Shown piece by piece: positions 1-8,639 of a stretch of DNA of 64,000 bases. The first letter of the stretch is position 1. The number at the start of each line of letters is the position of its first letter. The notes beneath the pieces are model-generated. The model was not told where the DNA came from. It ran no database searches and saw only the letters and a list, made by a program, of their open reading frames with translations. The position numbers and the translations under genes were made by a program. Source of the DNA: Rhodococcus sp. Leaf278 (lineage in GTDB: Bacteria; Actinomycetota; Actinomycetes; Mycobacteriales; Mycobacteriaceae); NCBI RefSeq assembly GCF_001426085.1, contig NZ_LMRR01000042.1, positions 88,129-152,128 on the forward strand, in the 5' to 3' direction.

Positions 1-664
1 CCACCAGCACCAACTCGTCGGGCACCAGCACCGCGGCCTCACGCAAAGCGTGCGCATTCTTGAAACTGACGGTCCCGGAGAAGCTGAGAACGTAGCCGGC
101 GTCGACGCAGGCCTTCGCGGTCTCGGGACCGCCGGAGAAGCAGTGGAAGATCACGGTCTCGGGTGCACCTTCCGACCTCAGCACCGCCAGTAGATCCTCG
201 TCGGCCTCGCGGTTGTGGATCATCAGCGGCTTCCCGAGCCGCTTGGCGAGGTCGATATGCCAGCGAAAGCCCTCGTGCTGCTCGGCCACCGTCGCGCAAC
301 CGTCGAGCTTGCCGGGCCAGTAGTAATCCAGCCCCGTCTCACCGACGGCAACCACACGCGGATCGGATGCCAATCGCTCGATCTCCGCCTTGGCGTCGTC
401 GTCGAGCACGTTCGCGCGGGTGGGGTGAATGGCCACCGCGGCCCACACCCGCGAGTCCCAGGACGCAGCGTCGACGGCGAAGCGCGCAGCATCGAGATCG
501 TCGGCGATGGTGACCACTCGGGAGACGCCGACGGACTCGGCCTTGTCCACGATCGCGGCCACACTCGCCGCGTCGGTCGCGCCGCACGCATCGAGGTGGG
601 TGTGCGCGTCGACGAGGGTGCCGACGGGCTCGGGCAACGGTGGTGCGGGACGGTCTCTACTCAC
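1..664 (-). CDS. tatD: TatD family metal-dependent hydrolase (C-terminus outside window)
   Basis: The minus strand reads as 221 residues of a TatD/YcfH-type TIM-barrel metallohydrolase and runs off the left edge, so the C-terminus is missing. Visible metal-site motifs are DAHTHLD (19-25), GETGLDYY (108-115), IHNRE (149-153) and HCFSGG (174-179). The family contains Mg2+-dependent 3'-5' DNases and related hydrolases; the exact substrate is not readable here. The start is a GTG whose upstream hexamer TACTCT ends 7 nt before it, which suggests a leaderless transcript. It diverges from metG over only 21 bp; the metG/tatD pairing is conserved in mycobacteria (Rv1007c/Rv1008). Confidence 0.93.
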   Translation of the reverse strand, partial: MSRDRPAPPLPEPVGTLVDAHTHLDACGATDAASVAAIVDKAESVGVSRVVTIADDLDAARFAVDAASWDSRVWAAVAIHPTRANVLDDDAKAEIERLASDPRVVAVGETGLDYYWPGKLDGCATVAEQHEGFRWHIDLAKRLGKPLMIHNREADEDLLAVLRSEGAPETVIFHCFSGGPETAKACVDAGYVLSFSGTVSFKNAHALREAAVLVPDELVLV

Positions 665-686
665 GATCGTTAGAGTAGGCGCACCA
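664..686. promoter_or_regulatory. Overlapping divergent -10 elements of tatD and metG
   Basis: The 21-bp gap contains TAGAGTA at 671-677. Read rightward it gives TAGAGT, 9 nt before the metG ATG. Read leftward it gives TACTCT, 7 nt before the tatD GTG. Both match TANNNT. One short symmetric block could therefore serve both genes with almost no leader on either mRNA. Confidence 0.6.
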
Positions 687-2230
687 TGACTGCGCCAGCT
701 GATGCCTCACGGCCACCCTTCTACGTCACCACGGCGATCGCGTACCCCAACGGCGCTCCCCACATCGGGCACGCCTACGAGTACATCGCCACCGACGCCA
801 TCGCGCGCTTCAAGCGCCTCGACGGTTACGACGTGCGATTCCTGACGGGAACCGACGAGCACGGGCTCAAGATGCAGCAGACCGCTCAGACCGAGGGCGT
901 CGACGTACGCGAACTCGCCGCTCGCAACTCCGATGCGTTCCAGACGGCCCAGGATCTGCTGAAGATCTCGTACGGACGCTTCATTCGCACCACCGACGCC
1001 GATCACCACGCCGCGAGCCAGGAACTGTGGAAGCGGATGGAAGCGAACGGCGACATCTACCTGGACTCGTACTCCGGCTGGTACTCGGTGCGCGACGAGG
1101 CGTTCTATACCGAGGCCGAAACGACTCTCGGTGAGGACGGCTCCCGCGTCGCGACGGAGACGAACACTCCGGTCGAGTGGACCGAGGAGTCGTCGTACTT
1201 CTTCCGGCTCTCGAACTACCAGGACAAGCTTCTCGAGCTGTACGACGCGTCGCCGGACTTCATCGCACCGAACACACGCCGAAACGAGATCGTGAATTTC
1301 GTCAAGGGCGGACTGCGCGATCTGTCGATCTCGCGCACCACATTCGACTGGGGTGTACCGGTTCCCGGCGATCCCGCGCATGTCATGTACGTGTGGGTCG
1401 ACGCGCTGACCAACTACCTGACCGGCGCCGGCTACCCGGACCTCGAGTCCGAATCGTTCCGCACGTTCTGGCCTGCCGATCTCCACGTCATCGGCAAGGA
1501 CATCACTCGCTTCCACACCGTCTACTGGCCGGCGTTCCTGATGTCCGCAGGCATCGAGCTCCCCAAGCGGGTGTTCGTGCACGGGTTCTTGAACGTCAAG
1601 GGCGAGAAGATGTCCAAGTCTCTCGGCAACGTGCTGGACCCGCAGTCGTTGGTGGAGAACTACGGTCTCGATCCGGTGCGCTTCTTCTTCCTGCGCGAGG
1701 TCTCGTTCGGTCAGGACGGCAGCTACAGCCACGAGGCCATCGTCGCCCGCGTCAACGCGGATCTGTCCAACGAACTCGGCAATCTCGCGCAGCGTTCGTT
1801 GACGATGGTCGCGAAGAACCTGGAAGGACAGCTTCCGACACCGGGCGACTTCACCGCCGAGGACGAGGCGATGCTGGCCCGCGCGGACGCGCTGTTGGAT
1901 ATCTGCCGACGCGAATTCGACGTGCAGGCAATCCATTCCGCGCTCGAGGCGATCTGGTCGGTACTCGGTGAAACCAACCGCTACTTCTCGCTGCAGCAGC
2001 CGTGGGTGCTACGCAAAACTGATCCCGATCGCATGGCCACCGTGCTGTACGTGACGATCGAGGTGCTCCGCATCGTGAGCATCCTGGCGCAGCCCGTCAT
2101 GCCCGATTCCGCGTCTCGCATCCTCGACCTGCTCGGTGCGTCCAACCGCGAATTTGCCGATGTGACAACACGTTCGGTACCCGGTACCGCCCTACCGACC
2201 CCGACGCCGGTGTTCCCCAAGTACGAGTAG
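686..2230 (+). CDS. metG: Methionyl-tRNA synthetase
   Basis: A 514-residue class I aminoacyl-tRNA synthetase that charges tRNA-Met in the cytoplasm. The HIGH signature is intact ([13 protein letters not shown] at 26-29) and the KMSKS loop is at 308-312 ([11 protein letters not shown]), so both ATP-binding motifs are complete. The length and lack of a C-terminal tRNA-binding extension match the short mycobacterial form. The ATG has no clear ribosome-binding site. It is divergent from tatD and ends 71 bp before the convergent WS/DGAT gene, with a palindrome filling that gap. Confidence 0.98.
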   Translation: MTAPADASRPPFYVTTAIAYPNGAPHIGHAYEYIATDAIARFKRLDGYDVRFLTGTDEHGLKMQQTAQTEGVDVRELAARNSDAFQTAQDLLKISYGRFIRTTDADHHAASQELWKRMEANGDIYLDSYSGWYSVRDEAFYTEAETTLGEDGSRVATETNTPVEWTEESSYFFRLSNYQDKLLELYDASPDFIAPNTRRNEIVNFVKGGLRDLSISRTTFDWGVPVPGDPAHVMYVWVDALTNYLTGAGYPDLESESFRTFWPADLHVIGKDITRFHTVYWPAFLMSAGIELPKRVFVHGFLNVKGEKMSKSLGNVLDPQSLVENYGLDPVRFFFLREVSFGQDGSYSHEAIVARVNADLSNELGNLAQRSLTMVAKNLEGQLPTPGDFTAEDEAMLARADALLDICRREFDVQAIHSALEAIWSVLGETNRYFSLQQPWVLRKTDPDRMATVLYVTIEVLRIVSILAQPVMPDSASRILDLLGASNREFADVTTRSVPGTALPTPTPVFPKYE

Positions 2231-2301
2231 AGCGCTCCGCGCATGTGAGCGAAAGTTCGACCCCCACTACGAATTTTCGTTCACATGCGGCGAAGCCGCT
2301 C
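2231..2301. repeat. Palindromic repeat family A, copy 1
   Basis: The whole gap between the stops of metG and the convergent WS/DGAT gene is one element. The arms 2240-2259 and 2270-2289 pair over 20 bp with two G-T wobbles around a 10-nt loop. Its reverse complement matches the copy at 35559-35620 over about 62 bp, including an outer GCGGC-TTC-GCCGC mini-hairpin. There is no U-tract, so terminator function is possible but unproven. Confidence 0.9.
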
Positions 2302-3681
2302 TCACAGGGTCTTTTCCAGCTCCTCCAACGTGTTCTCCAGATGCGTCAGCATGCGCTGCAGATGCGGAACACTGCGTCGGCACCCGATGAGTCCGAAGTT
2401 CAACGAATCGCCGTTGCTGGCGACGGTGATGTTGAGCGCCTGCCCGTCGACCACGATCGACGCCGGGTAGATGCCATCGAGTTTCGCGCCGTTCCAGTAC
2501 AGGTCTTCCTTGGAGCCCGGCACGTTCGAGATGACGACGTTGAACGGCGGCGGGGTGTAGTCCACGAATCCCGGAACCGGCCCGAACAGCAACGGAGCCA
2601 TGGTGATTGCGCCGACGGCAAGAGCTTCGAGGGTATTGAGTTCGCTCATCATCTGCTTGCCCTTGACGGTCGAATCTTTGATGCGCTCGAGCCGCAGCAG
2701 GGGATCGGATTCGTCGGTTCCCAGATTGCACAGGATTGTCGTCACGGAGTTACCCGCATCCTTGCTGTCGCCCTCCTTGCGCAGCGACACCGGAACCATG
2801 GCGATCAGGGGCTCCTCGGGCAACGCGTTCTGGTCGATGAGGTACGCGCGCAACGCTCCGGCGCACATCGCGAGCACCATGTCGTTGAGCGTGGCGTCGA
2901 GCGCGGTACCGACCTTGCGAATGCGCTCGATCGACCAACTCTCGGCGGCGAATCGACGGGCTCCACCGATCGGCACGTTGAGCATCGTCCTGGGTGCCTG
3001 CAGCGGTAGCTGTGCACCCTGTTTCTTCAACGCGCGCAGCCCGATTCGAGCGGATGCCGGCGCGAAATCCACCAGGTCGCCGGCAATCTTGCGTCCCAAC
3101 GAGAGCCCGCTTCCGAGCTGCGCCAAACGCCCGGGCTGCTCGGCATCGGCTTGCTTCGTGCGCTTGCGGAACAACGACGGGTCCCAGGTGGCCACCCCGT
3201 TGCGATCGTCCGGATCGTTCGTGAGCGTGCGCATCGACAGCTTGAGAGCGCTGACGCCGTCGACCAAGGAGTGATGCATCTTGGTGTACAACGCAATTCG
3301 TCCGTCGGCCAGCCCCTCCACGATGTGCAGTTCCCACATGGGCCGGTACCGATCCAGCGGTGCACTGTGAGTGAGAGACAAGAACTGGAACAACTCACGG
3401 ATGCGTCCCGGTGAGGGCAGCACGGTGCGTCGGACGTGGTATTCGAAGTCGACGTCGGGGTCGTAGGCCCACGCCAGGTTTCCCATGATCTGTACGGGCC
3501 GGGCAGGCCGCTTGCGGAACAACTCGTGTACCTCACCGGTGGTGAACTTGTGGTGCACCTCCTGGGCGAACTCGTGCGGATCGCCCGGGGGAACGAACAG
3601 CTGCAGCCCGCCCACGTGCATCGGGTGCTCCCGTGACTCGGCGATCAGAAACATCGATTCGGTGATGGGCATGAGTGCCAT
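2302..3681 (-). CDS. Wax ester synthase/diacylglycerol acyltransferase (WS/DGAT)
   Basis: A 459-residue bifunctional acyltransferase that transfers acyl-CoA to diacylglycerol or fatty alcohols to make triacylglycerol or wax esters. The catalytic HHxxxDG motif is present (HHSLVDG, about 136-142). The conserved start region ESMFLIAESREHPMHVGGL and a C-terminal NVVISNVPG block are typical of actinobacterial members. The chosen ATG is preceded by AAAGGAC five nt upstream; an ATG 14 codons further up lacks such a site. These enzymes are numerous in rhodococci, where they make storage lipid. Confidence 0.92.
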   Translation of the reverse strand: MALMPITESMFLIAESREHPMHVGGLQLFVPPGDPHEFAQEVHHKFTTGEVHELFRKRPARPVQIMGNLAWAYDPDVDFEYHVRRTVLPSPGRIRELFQFLSLTHSAPLDRYRPMWELHIVEGLADGRIALYTKMHHSLVDGVSALKLSMRTLTNDPDDRNGVATWDPSLFRKRTKQADAEQPGRLAQLGSGLSLGRKIAGDLVDFAPASARIGLRALKKQGAQLPLQAPRTMLNVPIGGARRFAAESWSIERIRKVGTALDATLNDMVLAMCAGALRAYLIDQNALPEEPLIAMVPVSLRKEGDSKDAGNSVTTILCNLGTDESDPLLRLERIKDSTVKGKQMMSELNTLEALAVGAITMAPLLFGPVPGFVDYTPPPFNVVISNVPGSKEDLYWNGAKLDGIYPASIVVDGQALNITVASNGDSLNFGLIGCRRSVPHLQRMLTHLENTLEELEKTL

Positions 3682-3867
3682 GAGCTGTCCTTTTTCCATT
3701 TGTTTTATGTCACGGTACGGCACCGAATGTGACTCAGAACACGACCTTACGTGCGCTCACGAAAACCCACCCGCTATTGTCCGTTACCAGGGGTTCCAAA
3801 TAGAGCGGGGTTCCGACGCACGGCGCACACGCTCCGCGCAACGACAACGGGGATGGAGGCGACGGCT

Positions 3868-4872
3868 ATGAATCCGGCGCTCACCGTAGTGAAATCGACC
3901 GATCCGGCGGCCACCGCACGCCGCCGTGACATCCGTGGCGCGAGCCTGCAATCACAGATCCTGTCCAAGTACCTGCAGTTCACCGTTCGGCCGTTTCTGA
4001 CGGTGTGGGCGCAGGCTCCTTCCCTCCCATGGCCGATGGGGCTGGTCGACTACGCCGGGCTTCTCGTCCCACAGATCAGCGGCACCACACGCAGTCGCGT
4101 CATGCTCGCCGAGTGCGAGGCCGAATGGATCCGAGCCGAGGGCACCGGAACCGATCGTGTCGTTCTGTACCTGCACGGAGGAGCCTTCGTCTGCTGTGGC
4201 CTGCGTACCCATCGCCGAATGACCTCCCAGGTCTCCAAGCACGTCGACGGCCCCGTGCTCTCGGTCGACTACCGCATGATGCCGCGCAATCCGATCAATC
4301 ATGCCGTCGAGGACGGCGTCGACGCGTACCGCTTCCTCCTCGATTCCGGCTACCGCCCGGAGCAGATCGTCCTGGGCGGCGATTCGGCCGGCGGGTATCT
4401 CGCGTTCATGGTCACCTTGGCACTGCGCACCGTCGGCCTGCCAGCACCGGCAGGGATCTTCACCATGTCCCCGCTGACCGATATGGACCCCTCCCGCAAA
4501 CTCGACCACGAGAACGCGTCGAAGTGTTCGGTGTTTCCGTCCAATGCGGTTCCCGCACTGACTGCATTGGCCGATCGCGTCGATGCGCGCATCGTCGTCG
4601 AGGGCCAACGGGGCCCACGGGTCTCCCCCGTCGACGGTGACCTCACGGGTCTGCCGCCGGTGTTGATTCAGGTCGGTTCGACCGAAATGGTCTATGCCGA
4701 CTCCGAACTCATGGCTCAGCGCCTCGCGGTTGCCGGAGTCGACTGCGAACTTCAGGTGTACGAGGATCAGGTCCACGTGTTCCAGGCAGCCGATTTCGTT
4801 CCCGAGGCCCGACGCGCGTTACGCGCCATCGGCGAGTTCGCCCGCAACGTCAGCCCCCGTACAGAAAGCTGA
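3868..4872 (+). CDS. Alpha/beta hydrolase, hormone-sensitive-lipase type
   Basis: A 334-residue carboxylesterase/lipase of the HSL (type IV) family. The oxyanion-hole block LHGGAF (HGGA about 103-106) and nucleophile motif GDSAGG (Ser about 173) are intact, and a likely catalytic His lies in DQVHVFQ near residue 303. There is no signal peptide, so it should be cytoplasmic. The chosen ATG has GGAGG 8 nt upstream; earlier in-frame ATGs lack this. It is divergent from the WS/DGAT gene and 14 nt upstream of an SRPBCC gene, so a lipid-turnover role is plausible. The substrate is unknown. Confidence 0.9.
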   Translation: MNPALTVVKSTDPAATARRRDIRGASLQSQILSKYLQFTVRPFLTVWAQAPSLPWPMGLVDYAGLLVPQISGTTRSRVMLAECEAEWIRAEGTGTDRVVLYLHGGAFVCCGLRTHRRMTSQVSKHVDGPVLSVDYRMMPRNPINHAVEDGVDAYRFLLDSGYRPEQIVLGGDSAGGYLAFMVTLALRTVGLPAPAGIFTMSPLTDMDPSRKLDHENASKCSVFPSNAVPALTALADRVDARIVVEGQRGPRVSPVDGDLTGLPPVLIQVGSTEMVYADSELMAQRLAVAGVDCELQVYEDQVHVFQAADFVPEARRALRAIGEFARNVSPRTES

Positions 4873-4886
4873 GATACCTTCTCCCC

Positions 4887-5315
4887 ATGGCAGTCACAGT
4901 GAACAAGTCCGTCGATATCGACGCCGACGCAGCGACAATTCTCGACGTCCTCGCGGATGTCGAAGGCATCCCCTCGTGGTCTCCGGTGCACAAGAAGTGC
5001 GAGGTGGTCGATCGATTCGAGGACGGTCGACCGAACCACGTCAAGATGAACGTCTCGATAATCGGTGTCAACGACGAGCAGTTGGTCGAATACACCTGGA
5101 GCGAGAACGAGGTGTCGTGGACCTTGGTGGAAAGCGATCAGCAGAAGGCCCAGGACGGCCGATACACGTTGACGCCCAAGGGCAACGGCACCCACGTCGA
5201 GTTCGAGCTGACGGTCGACCCGAAGATTCCGCTCCCAGGCTTCCTGGTGAAGAAGGGAACCAAGACCATCCTCGAGGCGGCGACCGAAGGACTGCGTCAG
5301 CAAGTAGTGGGCTGA
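4887..5315 (+). CDS. SRPBCC (START-like) family protein
   Basis: A 142-residue single-domain protein with the helix-grip fold of polyketide cyclase/dehydrase-like SRPBCC proteins. It opens with VTVNKSVDIDADAATILDVLADVEGIPSWSP, the usual beta-alpha start with the SW of the ligand-pocket helix. Such proteins bind or carry hydrophobic ligands. It follows the lipase-like gene by 14 nt and is probably co-transcribed, hinting at a shared lipid substrate. It ends 4 nt from the convergent rsmI stop. No catalytic residues can be assigned. Confidence 0.85.
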   Translation: MAVTVNKSVDIDADAATILDVLADVEGIPSWSPVHKKCEVVDRFEDGRPNHVKMNVSIIGVNDEQLVEYTWSENEVSWTLVESDQQKAQDGRYTLTPKGNGTHVEFELTVDPKIPLPGFLVKKGTKTILEAATEGLRQQVVG

Positions 5316-5319
5316 CCCG

Positions 5320-6144
5320 CTACTGCTCTTTCCGCGCAGCGAGAACCGCCTCGTAGACCTCACGCTTGGACACGCCGTCGACCGCCACCTGGGCGCAGGC
5401 GTCTTTCAACCGCATGCCCGACGCCACCAGCGTTTCCACGTCGGCGACGAGATCCTCGGGCTCCCCGGCGACGGCGACAGCGCCTTCGAGTACGACGGTG
5501 ATCTCGCCGCGCACTCCGCCTCTCGCCCAGTCGAGCAACTCCCCCAGGCCGCCGCGTCGGACCTCCTCGTAGGTCTTGGTGAGCTCCCGGCACACCGCGG
5601 CGCGGCGGTCGGGACCGAGTACGTGCACGGCGTCCTCGAGACACGCCACGAGGCGATGTGGGGCCTCGAAGAAGACGATGGCCCGTGGTTCGGCGAGCAC
5701 CGACTGGAAGTAGGTGCGTCGCTGGCCCTGCTTGCGCGGCGCGAACCCGTCGAAGCAGAACCGTTCGACCGGCAGACCCGACAACGCGAGAGCAGTCGTG
5801 ACGGCCGACGGACCGGGCAGACAGGTCACCGGCAGATCCGCCTCGACGCATGCAGCCACGAGCCGGTAGCCGGGATCACTCACCGACGGCATCCCGGCGT
5901 CGGTCACCAAAAGCACCGTCTTGCCCTCGGCCACGGCTTCGACCAGGGCCGGCAGGCGAGCCGTCTCGACCTGGTCGTAGAAACTGACCACCCGCCCTGC
6001 GATCACCACGCCGAGCGAGGACGCGAGTTGTTTGGTGCGCCGAGTGTCCTCGGCGGCGACGACATCGGCACTGCCGAGGGCATCACGCAGGCGCTGCGAG
6101 GCATCACCGACGTCGCCCATCGGGGTGGCGGCAAGGATGAGCAT
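5320..6144 (-). CDS. rsmI: 16S rRNA (cytidine-1402-2'-O)-methyltransferase
   Basis: A 274-residue tetrapyrrole-methylase-fold enzyme that uses S-adenosylmethionine to 2'-O-methylate C1402 in the ribosomal decoding centre. Seen are the N-terminal LILAATPMGDVGD, AAEDTRRT and the central GMPSVSDPGYRLV block, then a PRKQGQR stretch typical of RsmI. The ATG directly before LILAATP fits family length; in-frame ATGs 5 and 17 codons upstream are alternatives. It diverges from pmt, the same pairing as Rv1003/Rv1002c in M. tuberculosis. Confidence 0.95.
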   Translation of the reverse strand: MLILAATPMGDVGDASQRLRDALGSADVVAAEDTRRTKQLASSLGVVIAGRVVSFYDQVETARLPALVEAVAEGKTVLLVTDAGMPSVSDPGYRLVAACVEADLPVTCLPGPSAVTTALALSGLPVERFCFDGFAPRKQGQRRTYFQSVLAEPRAIVFFEAPHRLVACLEDAVHVLGPDRRAAVCRELTKTYEEVRRGGLGELLDWARGGVRGEITVVLEGAVAVAGEPEDLVADVETLVASGMRLKDACAQVAVDGVSKREVYEAVLAARKEQ

Positions 6145-6199
6145 GTCTTCAGTGTCCCGCATGCAGTGCAGCGAACTGCATGCACCGCGCATCAACGCC

Positions 6200-6205
6200 T
6201 ACGAT
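6200..6205 (+). promoter_or_regulatory. -10 element for leaderless pmt
   Basis: TACGAT matches TANNNT and ends 6 nt before the GTG at 6212. No Shine-Dalgarno sequence precedes that GTG. This spacing places the transcription start at the start codon. Confidence 0.55.
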
Positions 6206-6211
6206 CGGTAC

Positions 6212-7762
6212 GTGACCTTGCTGACCTCTGAGCGCTCCGGCGACCGGTCGATGGTCAGTCCCGGGCCCACGGTTGCCGCGCGCGACTGGTTCCACGACAC
6301 CGATGCCAAGCGCGGCTGGATCGTCACTCTTGTCATCACCGCCATCTGTGCGATCACGCGATTCACGATGCTGCGCTACCCCACCGACGCAGGAACCCCG
6401 GTCTTCGACGAGAAGCACTATGCCCCGCAGGGCTATCAGGTACTCACCGGCGGCGGACTCGAAGACAATCCTGCCTACGGCCTCGTGGTTCATCCACCGG
6501 TCGGCAAACAGCTGATCGCCGTCGGAGAAGCGCTGTTCGGTTACAACGGGTGGGGTTGGCGGTTCTCGTCGGCCGTGGCCGGAACACTGTTGGTGCTGTT
6601 GGTGATTCGTAACGTTCGACGCCTCGCACGGTCGACACTGGTCGGTGCGATCGCCGGGATCCTGCTGACCGTCGACGGGGTGACCTTCGTCAGCAGCCGG
6701 ATCGGCATGCTGGACATCTTTCTCGCACTGTTCGTCACCGCGGCACTGGGCTGCCTGATCGTCGACCGCGACGACATGCGGCAACGATTGTCGAGGGTGC
6801 GTGACGAAGGCCGAATGAACGCAAGTGCGTTCGGTCCGCGCATGGGTGTGCGATGGTGGCGATTCGGAGCCGGCATCATGCTGGGGCTCGCCTGCGGCAC
6901 CAAGTGGTCGGGCCTGTACTTCATTGCGTTCTTCGGATTGCTCAGTGTGGCATTCGATGTGGCCGCACGTCGCTCGTACGGCGTCCAGCGTCCGTGGCGA
7001 GGAACGGCAGTGCGAGACATCGGGCCTGCGCTCTACGCGTTGGTCGTCGTTCCTATCGCGGTGTATCTGATGACGTGGTGGGCGTGGTTCACCTCAGAAA
7101 CGGGCGTCTACCGGCACGAGGTCGGCAGCGGCATCGGAGTCGGAGGCCCGTTCTCTTTCGTTCCCGACGCACTGCGGTCCCTGTGGTTCTACAGCGGCAG
7201 TGTGCTGCAATTCCATGAGGGACTGACCAATTCGGCCGGCAACCGGCATCCGTGGGAATCGAAGCCGTGGACGTGGCCGATGGGTCTGCGTCCGATGCTC
7301 TACTACTTCGCCGACGGCGAGAGCGTGTCCGGCTGCTCGGCGTCCTCGTGCGTGAAGGCCATCATGCTCATCGGCACACCCGCGATGTGGTGGCTGGCGC
7401 TGCCGATGCTGGCCTGGACGATCTGGTCGGTAGCCGTTCGGCGCGACTGGCGTTATGCCGCAGTGCTGGTCGGATACTCCGCAGCTCTCCTGCCCTGGTT
7501 CACCACACTGGACCGGCAGATGTACTACTTCTACGCGGTGGCGCTCGCTCCGTTCATGGTGATGGGCTTCGCGTTGGTGCTGGGAGACATCATCGGCAAG
7601 GCGACGGCATCAGCGGAACGGCGAGGTACCGGGCTCCTACTGGTTGCCCTGTACCTCGCCGTGGTGATCGCGAATTTCGTCTGGTTGTGGCCGATCCTCA
7701 CCGCGATGCCGATCACTCCGGAGATGTGGCAGCAACAGCTGTGGTTACCGAGTTGGCGTTAG
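6212..7762 (+). CDS. pmt: Protein O-mannosyltransferase
   Basis: A 516-residue polytopic membrane enzyme of the PMT (GT39) family. It transfers mannose from polyprenyl-phosphomannose to Ser/Thr of proteins during export. The first extracytoplasmic loop carries the family's acidic motif (PVFDEKHYAPQGYQ), followed by many hydrophobic helices and the conserved C-terminal TLDRQMYYFYAVALAPF block. GTG is chosen because a TACGAT -10 ends 6 nt before it and no ATG near a ribosome site fits. It is syntenic with M. tuberculosis Rv1002c. Exported Thr-rich proteins in this window, such as the one at 58905, are plausible substrates. Confidence 0.93.
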   Translation: MTLLTSERSGDRSMVSPGPTVAARDWFHDTDAKRGWIVTLVITAICAITRFTMLRYPTDAGTPVFDEKHYAPQGYQVLTGGGLEDNPAYGLVVHPPVGKQLIAVGEALFGYNGWGWRFSSAVAGTLLVLLVIRNVRRLARSTLVGAIAGILLTVDGVTFVSSRIGMLDIFLALFVTAALGCLIVDRDDMRQRLSRVRDEGRMNASAFGPRMGVRWWRFGAGIMLGLACGTKWSGLYFIAFFGLLSVAFDVAARRSYGVQRPWRGTAVRDIGPALYALVVVPIAVYLMTWWAWFTSETGVYRHEVGSGIGVGGPFSFVPDALRSLWFYSGSVLQFHEGLTNSAGNRHPWESKPWTWPMGLRPMLYYFADGESVSGCSASSCVKAIMLIGTPAMWWLALPMLAWTIWSVAVRRDWRYAAVLVGYSAALLPWFTTLDRQMYYFYAVALAPFMVMGFALVLGDIIGKATASAERRGTGLLLVALYLAVVIANFVWLWPILTAMPITPEMWQQQLWLPSWR

Positions 7763-7771
7763 GCCGACCGA

Positions 7772-8194
7772 CTACGCAAGCAGCGCTGTCTTGCCTTTGG
7801 TGAGCCCGTCGATGCTGATGCGTCCGGCACCGAATGCGGCCAGCAGCAGCGCGCCGACGCCGAGGGCGACGACGAGTTCGTAGCCGTTGTCCGCTGCGAA
7901 CACACCGTGCTCGAAGTGGACGAAAATCGCCGCTCCGAGCATGTCGAGGAAGAGCAGCAGGCCTGCGATGGGAGTAAAGATTCCCAGGATGAGCGCGCCG
8001 CCGCCGATGAGTTCCACGAAGGTGGCGAAGTAGGCGGACGCCGTGGGGAGCGGGATGTTCATCATCTCGAAGCTGGCCGCGGCACCGTCGAGGCCGTAGG
8101 TGTTCAGCTTCTGCCAGCCGTGGGCAATGAAGACGACTCCCAGGCCGATGCGGGCTACGAGGGCGACGGCGTCGCGGACGAGGGTGGAGTTCAT
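7772..8194 (-). CDS. DoxX family membrane protein
   Basis: A 140-residue protein with four predicted transmembrane helices and the DoxX opening (ALVARIGLGVVFIAHGWQKL). DoxX proteins are small membrane subunits linked to quinone or thiol redox; in mycobacteria one forms a complex with SodA and SseA. The ATG has AGAAGGA in the right place; an ATG six codons upstream would place that site inside the gene. It lies 66 bp downstream of a GntR gene on the same strand and ends 9 bp from the convergent pmt stop. Confidence 0.88.
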   Translation of the reverse strand: MNSTLVRDAVALVARIGLGVVFIAHGWQKLNTYGLDGAAASFEMMNIPLPTASAYFATFVELIGGGALILGIFTPIAGLLLFLDMLGAAIFVHFEHGVFAADNGYELVVALGVGALLLAAFGAGRISIDGLTKGKTALLA

Positions 8195-8260
8195 TGGACA
8201 TCCTTCTGACACGACTACATGGGCCGCACCACGATGTCAGAACTATGTTGAAGCGTCAAC

Positions 8261-8629
8261 TTAGCGGTCGCTTGCACCCTTCAGCGCCGACTCCAGGAAG
8301 GATCGCGCCTGATCGTCGCCCAAGCCGATCGAACGGACGGTCTTGACGAACTCCGTCGCCGCCCGTGCCGCGATATCGCGCGAGGGATCGCCACCCGAAG
8401 CGACGAACGAACCCGATCGTCCGCGTGTCTCGATGACACCTTGCTGTTCCAGCTCTCGGTACGTCTTGGCTACCGTGTTCGGAGCGATCTTCAGCTCCTC
8501 GGCGAGACCGCGAACCGTCGGAATCTTGGTGCCGGCGATCAGATCTCCGGATCGCACCAGCCCGAGGATCTGCATCCTCAGCTGCTCGAACACCGGTGTC
8601 GTGTTCGACGGATCGATATGAACGCGCAC
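8261..8629 (-). CDS. GntR family regulator, YtrA type
   Basis: A 122-residue regulator with an N-terminal GntR winged helix (VFEQLRMQILGLVRSGDL, then TVRGLAEELKIAPNTVAKTYRELEQQGVI) and only a short C-terminal helical tail. That is the YtrA-subfamily plan, usually controlling membrane transporters. The GTG start has GAGG 8 nt upstream, just past the stop of the preceding gene; a TTG six codons earlier would overlap it. It probably sits in an operon with the NAD(P)-binding gene upstream and perhaps the DoxX gene downstream. Confidence 0.88.
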   Translation of the reverse strand: MRVHIDPSNTTPVFEQLRMQILGLVRSGDLIAGTKIPTVRGLAEELKIAPNTVAKTYRELEQQGVIETRGRSGSFVASGGDPSRDIAARAATEFVKTVRSIGLGDDQARSFLESALKGASDR

Positions 8630-8639
8630 AGTCCGTGCC

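Noticed and set aside
707-1936. A 409-codon open frame antisense to metG
   Set aside because: It mirrors the strongly coding metG frame, has no ribosome site or recognisable protein pattern, and is the usual antisense by-product of high third-position G+C.
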